Assembly (NCBI GenBank): GCA_964017045.1
Contig: OZ024804.1
Location: 28,977,445-29,041,444 of the forward strand
Source: Omphiscola glabra
Taxonomy: Eukaryota; Mollusca; Gastropoda; Lymnaeidae
Length of the DNA: 64,000 nt
Direction: 5' to 3'
Part shown: piece by piece, positions 45,097 through 53,945 of the stretch
How the letters are laid out: each line of letters opens with the position of its first letter
How positions within the stretch are numbered: the stretch's first letter is position 1
The notes under the pieces: generated by a model
Told to the model about the DNA's origin: nothing
Database searches by the model: none
What the model saw: only the letters and a program-made list of their open reading frames with translations
Translations under genes and position numbers: made by a program

Positions 45097-45237
45097 GGGC
45101 TTCCCATCCTAGCAATGCCTCTTGGTCCATGGGCTTAATCCCATCCTATCAATGCCTCTTGGTCCGTGGGCTTAATAATCCCATCCTATCAATGCCTCTT
45201 GGTCCATGGGCTTAATCCCATCCTATCAATGCCTCTT
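45087..45237. repeat. 34-40-bp tandem repeat, four copies
   Basis: Copies of CTTGGTCCATGGGCTTAATC and CCATCCTATCAATGCCT start at 45087, 45121, 45158 and 45198. It lies inside the LINE endonuclease region. Confidence 0.88.
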
Positions 45238-45334
45238 GTGCCATCCGTGTCATCTATTTCGTAAACACCTTCTGGGGTGAAGTTGTCTACCATCTTTTCC
45301 AGCTAGTTATTAACTCCCAGCTTTGTTTTTGTAC

Positions 45335-45400
45335 CGCGCTTCGAGCCTTTGGGGATGAAGCGTGATTTTTCAAATGAACTTTATTATTATTATTATCCTT
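45335..45400 (+). mobile_element. Small retroposon 3' end with ATT tail
   Basis: CGCGCTTCGAGC, GATGAAGCGTGATTTTTCAA and then ACTTTATTATTATTATTAT. This is the form of the 3' end of L2-like LINEs and the SINEs that use them (from memory). Confidence 0.4.
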
Positions 45401-45458
45401 GTGTGTGTGGAGCATTTTCCTCCTCATGACCTGAGTATATTAGTGTTTCTCCTGCCTG

Positions 45459-45842
45459 GGGCCAAAGTTAACTTTCCAGCTTGAGTCCATCTTGTTTCAC
45501 AGATGCCAAGCTGAGGCCAAAGTTAACTTTCCAGCTTGAGTCCATCTTGTTTCACAGATGCCAAGCTGAGGCCAAAGTTAACTTTCCAGCTTGAGTCCAT
45601 CTTGTTTCACATATGCCAAGCTGAGGCCGAAGTTAACGTTCCAGCTTTAGTCCATCTTGTTTCACAGATGCCAAGCTGAGGCCAAAGTTAACTTTCCAGC
45701 TTGAGTCCATCTTGTTTCACAGATGCCAAGCTGAGGCCAAAGTTAACTTTCCAGCTTGAGTCCATCTTGTTTCACAGATGCCAAGCTGAGGCCAAAGTTA
45801 ACTTTCCAGCTTGAGTCCATCTTGTTTCACAGATGCCAAGCA
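45459..45842. repeat. 55-bp tandem repeat, seven copies, made from LINE endonuclease code
   Basis: The unit holds CCAAAGTTAACTTTCCAGCT and TGAGTCCATCTTGTTTCACA. On the minus strand one unit encodes LGICETRWTQAGKLTLAS, the catalytic-region LG(I)xExRWT block of the LINE endonuclease. The 55-bp period is not a multiple of three, so the frame cannot run through the array. Confidence 0.93.
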
Positions 45843-45988
45843 GTGTAATTTGTATGGTCTTATTTCTGCCGCCACTTTTGCTTGTTTCCCTGTTTCATAC
45901 ATGGCTCTTACATTCCACGAGCCTATTTTCGTTGCCTTTCAAAGGCTTCCAGTACAGCCTGGGTTTGGCCGCAAGGCTTCTTAACTCT

Positions 45989-46062
45989 TCTTGGAGAAGA
46001 GCCCTCTCTTATCAGGGCTGAATTTTTGGAGAAGAGCCCTCTCTTATCAGGGCTGAATTTTA
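45989..46062. repeat. 35-bp tandem duplication
   Basis: Two copies of GGAGAAGAGCCCTCTCTTAT plus CAGGGCTGAATTTT, in the N-terminal part of the dead LINE. Confidence 0.85.
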
Positions 46063-46199
46063 ATTATTTAAAAATAAAATCTTGTTGACGTTTCTGCGGC
46101 AATGTGTTTTTTACGGGTGAGGTAGCTGGCCTCACGCCATCCCTCCTCCTTTTGCGCCCAGGCATGGTGGAGTTAAAATTTAGTGAATGAAATAAAAAT

Positions 46200-46780
46200 T
46201 TCAAGGAAAACTTAACAGCATTTCATACTTTAAGTACTCACACTAGGCAACAACATTAATTAACAAAAATCAACCGTTTATCATTATCTGTGGTCCGAAA
46301 AATAATACATTTTTTTGACAATTCTGCATTAGTTTAACCCATCAATTTCCATTCTTTACTGATTTTTATCAAAGCGCTACTTCAGCAATAAGTAAGGTTT
46401 GCCCTTCATTGTAACCATCATTTTATGATTCATAGTTTTACAATATGCTTGGCTAACAAAACGCCCCAAAGACAGATTCTAAACCTGTTGAAGTTATTAC
46501 TTGAGATGAATTAAAGTTCAAAACGGTATCTTTCGGAAAATGTGTGATGTTTGCTTCATATTCTAGTTCGAATCTTATTCATATGATACAAAACTTCAGA
46601 CTTTCTAAAAGATAATAACTGATAATGATGAACTATATATTATTATTATTTTATCAATGTTATAGCACTGGCAATAGGTCAGGGGTCAGCGCTGAAAAAA
46701 TATGATTAAAAATTTCTCAGACACTCTAATTATGGACTCTATACAATTTATGTTGGAACATTATGACATTAGATATTACA
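46200..46780. other. AT-rich spacer between two LINEs
   Basis: No feature seen. Confidence 0.4.
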
Positions 46781-47970
46781 GATATACCTGCAGGGCCGTG
46801 GCAAACGAAGTGTGCGCCCGGTGCTTGGATTTAGGTATATATTATGTAGGCGCTCTCTGAAGATGGTTCCTCGGGTGGGTACCCCCTCCCTCGCACGACC
46901 TTGTATACGTGTTTGCACCGTACAAGACATATGCTGAAGCGGCACTGAGCACGAAGCTCTTTGACCGACCACTCACGAAGAGCGGCGTCCCCAACCCCGA
47001 TCCAGCACTTCGTAACCGTTATGACCGAACCGAGGCCGAAGGCCTCCCCGCTGCTAATCAGCGGTTGCGCGAAAGCTTGGCTTACGACCCCCCCCCCCTC
47101 CACGTGAGATGGGGGTCGTTTGTTCAAATGGGCCCGGAAAAACCGACCAAGCTGGGCTGACTAACCACCGACATGCTCCCGCCTCCGCGGCACGAGCGAC
47201 CAACTCCAATAGTTTCTATCCAAAGTGCCGCAATCAAAGATTGTCGGACAATGGGGCATAAGCCACCGACCAGCCTTTACTTTCTGGGGGACCTCGACTC
47301 CCTCCGTTGGCAGCCAGCATATTAGTGTTCTGCGCGCAGACATACCCAACCCTCCTAATGGGCAAACGAACAAAGGAGCGTGGCCCCAGGCCCCACCTGC
47401 CGGCAACGGACGGCGCAATGACCTCCAGGGACGCCCTCGGACACCCGCACCGCAACGCCTCGGGTTGGTTCCGGACTCCCACCTGACTTTTACCTAAGAA
47501 CTTTAAGTCTCTTTCTTTGCCGAAGACGAAACCTCATTCCGCCTTGTCCCCCATCTCCCATCGTCTACATGAGGTACAGCGAGCACGCTGTATCGTGCCT
47601 CACTCGGATGGGTTCGTCGTACCTGTCACTGTGTCTTCCCGCCTTGCCACCTCATTTTTCTTTTGAACGCGACACAGGCAGGTCATCATTCCATTGCTAC
47701 TTGCCCACCACCCTTTTACGTTGTCCCCTTTGAAGTCCTCGCGGGTGACCCCCCAGTCTGATGCGGTTTGTCACCCAACTTCATGGTGGCGGGTCTTGTC
47801 TTCACCGTGCTCAGGCTCCCTACTCGGTTTGCCGCGCTCGGGGGTTTCACCTGTCCTGAGCCGGTTCTATCGGTCTGTGGGTCGTGGTCTTAGCACCCAC
47901 TGTTTCGGTCGGTTCGGTGTGGGGTGTGACGCTCGGGTCACACCCTTTGTTACGGTCGGACAGGTTTTGA

Positions 47971-48363
47971 CTATGTCCTCGCTGCCTCTTCGAGCGCCAG
48001 TCTAAAATACCTGGCGGCTTTTCGGAGTTCCTCCTGGGCCCCGTAGAGGTCGATAGTGGTTGGGACCCCAAATATCGTCTCCCTGGTCGCCTCCAGCGCC
48101 GGACACGAGACAAGGTGCTCTACTGTTTCAATGTCGAATCCGCAGTGTCTGCACGTGGGACTGTCTCGCCTACCCATTCGGGCTAGGTAGTCATTCGTGG
48201 GACAGTGACCTGTTCTGACCTGGGCAAGGGTTGCCTGGTCGGGACGTGTGAGTTTCCACCAGTCGTCGGACCTCGTGGGCTCCTTCAACTTCTCCCATAC
48301 CACTCTCCCCGTGCTACCGTCCCGCCATCGTCTGATCCACTTGTCTCTAAAGTGTGCCCTCAA
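47971..48363 (-). pseudogene. LINE ORF C-terminal fragment
   Basis: A 130-codon frame. The CRHCG...HLVSCPAL block is the C-terminal gag-like/zinc motif that follows RNase H in I-type and Jockey-type elements. Confidence 0.8.
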
Positions 48364-48380
48364 CAGGGTCTTGATGGCGG

Positions 48381-48600
48381 TTAGTGAGACCGGTGTCTCA
48401 GGCTGTGGCTGTCAGACCCATGCTTGGCCAGCTCGTCAGCCCTATCGTTACCCTCCAGGTTCGAGTGGGATGGGATCCATTGCATTGTCACCGACTTGCC
48501 GTAAGTCGTTCTGAGCGTGGCAATGTCTTGTAAGGTGTCCTCAAGCTTTCGGCTGGGGCTCTGTTTCAGGGCCTGGAGCGACGCAAAAAGGGGGGGGGGG
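48381..48600 (-). pseudogene. LINE RNase H domain fragment
   Basis: DIATLRTTYGKSVTMQWIPS then HSNLEGNDRADELAKHG. WxPxHxxxxGNxxADxLA is the C-terminal RNase H active-site region. Confidence 0.85.
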
Positions 48601-48879
48601 CGAAAGAGAAATTGTGTTTGCAACGGGGGGGGGGGTACAATTTTAATTTTTTTGCCTACGTACTATATAGACGAAGCCCTCCTTGCTTTTGTTTGCTTGG
48701 GCGCTGTATGACGTAAATGTATGACATAAATTATTTTTTACGGCTGAACCTCGGCGAGAAAGCTACATATTTTATAGGATATAAAGGGGCCATTTTAATC
48801 TATGATTAGAAGTAGGCGCAAAACAGCTGTAATGATTTTTAATATCCCTGCACCCATTTACAGCTTTTGATCTGACGTC

Positions 48880-49230
48880 AAGTTTAAAACCACGTTAAAT
48901 TTCACCAGTAACTCTATTTTTACCAGTAATAGACTGGGGGCAGTGTGATCTTCACGTTCACCTAAGTATTAATTGATTACATGTCTGCAAAACAAAGTTA
49001 CCTCAGATTGCAAAATAAACCCCAGTATTCTACTTTTTACATTGTTCCCTTTTTTTTTTGAGGCAAGCTTAACTCGATCCGGTTAGACGCCTAATGCGAG
49101 TAGTTATACGTTTTCTATACTGTATGTTCATTTATTATGTACTATTAAGATACTGTATTGTACGATTTTTTTAAGGATATTGCACGATTTTTTGTAGTTT
49201 GGGGGTAAACAGGTCTGTTGTAATAAAAAC
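48880..49230. repeat. Dispersed repeat, copy 2
   Basis: Second copy of the family at 16880-17110: TTTCACCAGTAACTCTATTT, then CTTAACTCGATCC, GCGAGTAGTTAT and TACTATTAAGATACTGTATT. About 50 bp after the CACCAGTAAC block are not shared. Confidence 0.7.
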
Positions 49231-49549
49231 ACAAGCAAAATACGTAGGCTAATAGTCAATATTTTCAAGCCATCTGCCAAATGCTATTATTACGACCTTA
49301 CCCGTGTGACCGTACAGCAGCGGCGCGCGACAACAAATGGAGATTTGCAAGTTAAAAACAGAACTCGCTCAAGTAGGTTTCTTAAAAGATCGTAGTTAAA
49401 TACAAAAGTAGGGTGCCACCAGAAAAAGATTCCATTAACACCAAACGAGCATCTGGTGCGTGTTTTTAAATTACGATAAATGGCGTAGCAAGACTGGTTG
49501 ACATGAGTCATGATTTAACGGCGTTTTCTCAAGAAAATCAAACAAATGA

Positions 49550-49650
49550 ATGGAATTCAGGGCTCCGCCAGAAAAAGGTGTCACCAAAACAAGGTGCCGA
49601 AGGAAAAGGGTGCCACCAGAACAGGTTGCTACCATAGCAGGGTGCCACCA
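49550..49650. repeat. Short degenerate repeat, GGTGCCACCAGA type
   Basis: About five loose copies of GGTG(C/T)CACCA(G/A)A spaced by 10-25 bp. Confidence 0.5.
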
Positions 49651-50019
49651 GAGAAACCTGACTCGAATTAGTTCCTTGGGAGATCAACTGGGGTGTGTGT
49701 GACCACAATGAGTTGACCTCCCTGGGTGACACCAACCCTAGTGACGCCACCATTATGTCGATTCCATTGAACAAATATTTTTTTTTTATCACTGTCCAAT
49801 AATATCGACTAAACTCATATCATGTCATATGCAGCTTGGGTTTGTTCCGTTGCAAGTTTGAGCCATGGTTGAGAAGTTTTTTGAAATATGTTAAACAGGG
49901 GCCAAACTGCGGCCCGCGACATCAATTCATCAGGCCCGCCGACGGTACTTAAATTTGCTTGATAATACGTATGGAACACGAGACGTTGTTATACAATGTA
50001 AATAATTATCTTTAGAATA

Positions 50020-50577
50020 CACCCATACCTCGCTTTACGGCCTAGATACGTTCCGGAAAAGTTGGCCGTAAAGCGAAAAGCCGTATAATGAATCAATAAT
50101 TTTGATATAAACCCATACAAATTTAATTGGATCTGTTCCAATTTTTGTATAAAATAATATAGTCGTTAGTTAATAAATCATTTTATTCTTTTCATTTCCT
50201 ATAAAAATAAAAGTACAAAACATTGTAATAGTAAACAGAAATTAAAAAAAATAAACATATAAATTAAAAAACAAAAGAAATCATATGCACATATTTATAC
50301 ATAAAATAAAATTCACCAATTAATCCAAACAAACAAAACAGAAACAAACACGTCAACTTACTGAGTCACAGGATATGAATAAGGTGGGATAGCACAGGAA
50401 ATAAGGCAGACTACTAAAGCAGAGCCGCCTAAGGGGAGAAGTTGAAACTAAAGAGAGGGTATCTATTGGCCGTATAATGAAACATCGTGGGCCGTAAACC
50501 GAAAAAGTGCCATAATTTAAAGTTGGCCGTAAAGCGAAATGCCGTATAAAGAGCGGCCGTATAGCGAGGTATAGGTG
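50020..50577. mobile_element. Mariner/Tigger-like miniature element, 558 bp
   Basis: Starts CACCCATACCTCGCTTTACG and ends as the reverse complement, CACCTATACCTCGCTATACG, with TA on both sides (50018-50019, 50578-50579). GGCCGTAAAGCGAAA-like blocks are repeated near both ends. TA duplications and the CATACCTCG end are typical of the pogo/Tigger group (from memory). Confidence 0.75.
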
Positions 50578-50729
50578 TACTAGGAGACCTTCACACGTGC
50601 GGAGACCACCTGGCTGCTACGCGCCTTAAATTTTACCATTTTCATTTATATATTATTTTATCTAGATTTTATTGTTTATTATAATTGTAATGTTTGCTTT
50701 TGTCGCACCATCTGAAGTCCTTCCCCGGC

Positions 50730-51036
50730 TCGTGGTGAGCTCAACCTGGAGAGATTTTCAGATCTTGACAGAATTGAGAGTGATAAGCTCCTGTTTCATA
50801 ATTCGTTTGTTTGTAACCTTGAGGATGTGCTAGTTGAACTACAGTTGGAGCTCATTGATTTTCAAGAAAACGACTTATTGAAAGAGAAGCCCAAAGAAGG
50901 AAAACTTGTTGAATTTTACCGCTGCTTACCTGATGTTGAGTATCCAAAACGGAATAAATTTGCCGCTGGTATGGCATCAGTGTTTGGAACAATTTATTTC
51001 TGTGAGCAAACATTTAAAAAAAATTAGTATGTGAAG
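50730..51036 (+). pseudogene. hAT transposase C-terminal dimerisation domain, part 1
   Basis: ESDKLLFHNSFVCNLEDVLV, ELQLELIDFQENDLLKEK, LVEFYRCLPDVEYP and ASVFGTIYFCEQTFKKN. ELQLELIDLQ...FY..LP...YP.L...A..M.SVFG.TY.CEQTFS is the hATC domain of GTF2IRD2/Zaphod-like transposases. A stop and the nested insertion follow. Confidence 0.85.
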
Positions 51037-52556
51037 TGGAGACCGACCGAAAGTGATTTTCTGATTTCGGCCGAAACCGAAACTTGGCCGAAATTTTTAA
51101 AAAACTTTCGGCTGAAACATTTAACATTTCAGTTTCGGCCGAAGCCGAAATTAAACAAAAATTTAACTTTTTGGTTTCGGAACTAAAATATTTAGGTATT
51201 TTTAAATTCGTCCACGCATAAATTCTACATACATAAAAAAATGATGTGGAAAATATATCAATATTTACATTCTTTTTTCGTGGATAAACATTTAATGAAT
51301 AATTTGGCTTTAACTATTTTAATTAAAAAGTAATTTTTATACTTTTAAAATTACTTTTAAATTAATCATAATTTTATAAGAGAAAATTTGGACCCGGGGG
51401 GGGGGGGGGAATTGCAGGCAAAACAGACCCTTGAGTGTCCTTTTCTTTTATAATAAAATTACAATCTAGAACATATATCTATAATAATTATTGTGGCTCG
51501 AATAAAGCCAATTGTCACCTAAATATCAGTTATTAAGGCTATAGAAATATCACCACAATGTTTCGCGGTTTTCGTCATAATAATGCTTTGTGTTTTCATA
51601 AATAGCTGGCAAGATATCGCTGTGTTAATATTTAGCATTGTACCAACACATTAGTCTTACAGTACTGGTGACGTAATAATTTCGTTCGGTGACCAACTTC
51701 CCTCACCTCCCTTGGTGAATGGGATTTTTTTTTAACCGGGTCTCTTAAAATAGTTCTTCTGACGGGTCTCGACGGAGAATCGCAAGACATCTAAATTGGT
51801 CGCCTAAATCATAAAAGTAAACAGGTCTATCGTAGGCCTACTACATAACTATTATACAAGCCATACATGCACACACTTGTTATTTCGTCAATAAGAATGT
51901 TTATGAGCATGATAATGATGAATTTCAAGAAATTAATGAATTGAATGAAAAGACCGAGGTTTCCTTAATTAAATTTTGTTTTTTTAAATAATAGGAGAAA
52001 TAATACCATTACCTAGGATTATGCAATATTATTCACCTTTGCCTATGCAAAAATATATGAGTATGATAATGATAAATCAAAATAAAAATCACAAATAAAG
52101 AAATTGAATAAACCTAGGGTTCCTAATTTTATTTTTGAATTTTTTTTTTTTTTAAAGATTTTAAAAAAAGATACAAATATTACCATTCCATTAGTTTTTC
52201 TTCCACAAAACTGTTAACATTTGCTTAGGCCTAATTAAATTTACCTTTTTGGAAATAAAGGACAAGTAGGTCATCATGCAGCTTTGAGCAGTTTTTGCAT
52301 ATTATTAGTCATATAACATACGATGACAGCAAGATGTCCAGCAATAATGAATATCGGATTGCCAGCCTAGAGATCACCGAAAACCCCGGTCACTTTGGCC
52401 GAAACCGAAATAAAACCGAAAGTTAACATTTCAGTTTTGGCTGAAGTCGAAATTAAACCGAAATTTAACTTTTTGGTTTCGGACGAAACCGAAATTAGGC
52501 AGAAAGTGATCAAATGACCACTTTTGGCGCCGAAGCCGAAATTTGGTCAGTCTCTA
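51037..52556. mobile_element. hAT-type nonautonomous element, 1520 bp, nested in the hAT transposase
   Basis: Perfect 8-bp duplications ATGTGAAG at 51029-51036 and 52557-52564. The ends are TGGAGACCGACCGAAAG and the reverse complement TAGAGACTGACCAAATTTCG. Subterminal zones are packed with TTTCGGCCGAAACCG-like motifs in both directions (51057-51180 and 52380-52550). The middle has a repeat shared with 26450-27480. No transposase was seen. Confidence 0.9.
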
Positions 52557-52700
52557 ATGTGAAGCCAGCACATCGAACGAGATTGACTGATTAACATTTG
52601 AAAACAATTCTCTTGATTGGATGCAGCATTTCCAAACTAAACATTGATGATATCTTGAAAGTCAAACGTCAGTATTCACAAATCTCAGTAGCCTTTTTTG
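52557..52700 (+). pseudogene. hAT transposase C-terminal end, part 2
   Basis: After the nested element the reading goes on as EASTSNEID, LTFENNSLDW and so on, with stops. This matches the K..HR..LTDEHL...L.......P.I..L end of hATC in a degenerate form. Confidence 0.6.
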
Positions 52701-53809
52701 CTGCTTAGTTTTTGAGATTCGGAAATGTGCGCACTATGTCTGATGTAACTAACTTTTTGCTAACGTCGCCTTCTTTGATAATTTTTTAAAGTAAATAAAT
52801 ATGCTAGTTGTCTTTTTTGTGTGTATTGCCCGCCACTCAACCATGATTAACATGGAACACTAAACTTAGTTTTTTCAATTTTTTTCCCCCAGAGCTTTCG
52901 TTTTGGCTTGTAAATATTGTACAATATGATTATGCGGCCCGCACTCGTCAATTTGTCAGTTATCCGACCCACTAAGAAAAAAAGTTTGTTGATCTCTGGT
53001 GTAAAAGAATGAGCTGTTGTTGAATAATACATATCTTAAATAAAATAGTATCATACTCATTTAAAATAAGTAATATTGCAATTCTGAAAACACTTGTAAT
53101 TTGCGGCGGGGGGGGGGGAAGCGGGATGGAAACAATTTCGGGAGTTCGCCCCGGGCGACATTTAATCAAGGCACGCCACTGCAAATTATTGAAACCAAAT
53201 CAGTGAATAATTTTTTATTTCTTTTGCAAAAATTGGCGAACAAACGGGCACTGCTTTTGTTTTTAAACACTTAATTTCCCCCATATTTGCATGCCGATAC
53301 CATGAAGGAGACTATGGTATGTAGTCACCGCGCAACAATTCTGTTTCCTGGCACTGCGCGATACTGCATAGTCGTAAATATATTTTTAAAACGTGTATTT
53401 ATGAAAAACTTAATAAAGGTATCAAAAGTTAAGCTAAAAACATGGAAAAAGCACTATAAGTATTTTTTTTTCCTAGTTTAATAAATTGATAGATGTTGTA
53501 GTTAACCAGAGTTTTCACAAAATTATTCCGCTTTACGTCAACTTTTTAATTGTCGATGCTAAATTAATAGAGCACACCAAAACCATATCGTGACCGATGT
53601 AAACATTAAAACTAAGCACGATTACTTCTAGTGTGTAACAAAATTTGATAAAATGATGTTGATTTATTCAGGAAATAAAGTTAGAATTTAATGAACTATT
53701 TAAAATAGATAAACGCTCTTTTTGTCATCTTATTTGAGTAAAAAAAATAAGCTCAATAATTAAAAATCAATTCCTGAATTTTCGAGTTCGGCTACTTCAA
53801 ATTGTCAAG

Positions 53810-53817
53810 TATCGATA
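53810..53817. promoter_or_regulatory. TATCGATA palindrome upstream of the TFCP2-like gene
   Basis: A perfect TATCGATA lies 109 bp before the proposed ATG at 53926. In insects this is the DREF-binding element of housekeeping promoters; its role in molluscs is not known to me. A CCGCCATTTG (YY1-like) motif follows at about 53848. Confidence 0.3.
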
Positions 53818-53925
53818 TAACCTATACAATGCCACTAGTGGATACCACCGCCATTTGCCACTGTTGATGTTTTTCTCTTAAGCTACGGCCTTGGCTTTGT
53901 TAGAACAAGGACATCTCCAGAGGGA

Positions 53926-53945
53926 ATGATACATACGCCAGATAG
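53926..53945 (+). CDS. TFCP2: TFCP2-like exon 1, short coding start
   Basis: ATG ATA CAT ACG CCA GAT AG, then GTAAAT. It leaves in phase 2, and the AG joins the T that opens the next exon to make Ser, so the frame continues without a stop. The protein would begin [20 protein letters not shown]. The start is inferred from this phase fit and from promoter-like motifs just upstream. The distance to exon 2 (4.3 kb) leaves room for another first exon. Met27 in exon 2 is a fallback start. Confidence 0.55.

Larger units (their letters stand above)
43042..46170 (-). mobile_element. Near full-length, decayed RTE-like LINE
   Basis: Read on the minus strand. ORF start MPGRKRRRDGVRPATSPVKN is at 46165. 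The endonuclease begins NVRAMYETGKQAKV (about 45910) and includes LGICETRWTQAGKLTLAS (in a tandem array) and ILMGDLNAKI (about 44965). The C terminus is RDEWKILVNGLCPRRGKRHK, with its stop at 43049-43051. The tail is AAGTAAGTA. A length of about 3.1 kb fits RTE-type LINEs. Many stops and frameshifts mark it as dead. It carries a hAT MITE (43545-43729), possible SINE-like pieces (44250-44600, 45335-45400) and two tandem arrays. Confidence 0.82.
46786..48600 (-). mobile_element. 5'-truncated LINE with RNase H domain (I/Jockey-superfamily type)
   Basis: GC-rich. On the minus strand the RNase H end TMQWIPSHSNLEGNDRADEL (48381-48600) is followed, after a frameshift at about 48370-48400, by a second open frame (47971-48363) with TLAQVRTGHCPTNDYLARMG and CRHCGFDIETVEHLVSCPAL, a C-terminal zinc-knuckle-like CxxC...H...C motif. 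The rest, 47970 down to about 46786, would be a long 3' UTR; its part 46931-47070 is also found at 9942-10076. The edge at about 48590 is a G-rich run. Confidence 0.82.
49896..52998 (+). mobile_element. Decayed hAT transposon holding two nested elements
   Basis: The left end is CAGGGGCCAAACTGCGGCCCGC; the right end is GCGGCCCGCACTCG and on to GTTGATCTCTG. The flanks ATGTTAAA and GTGTAAAA match at 6 of 8 positions, as an aged 8-bp duplication would. Inside, a transposase C terminus is readable at 50730-51036 and 52557-52700. It is interrupted by the element 51037-52556; the element 50020-50577 lies near its left end. Confidence 0.75.

Noticed and set aside
47161..48514. Several overlapping open frames in the GC-rich LINE region
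   Set aside because: High GC lowers stop frequency. Only the two minus frames with RNase H and CxxC...H...C motifs are supported.
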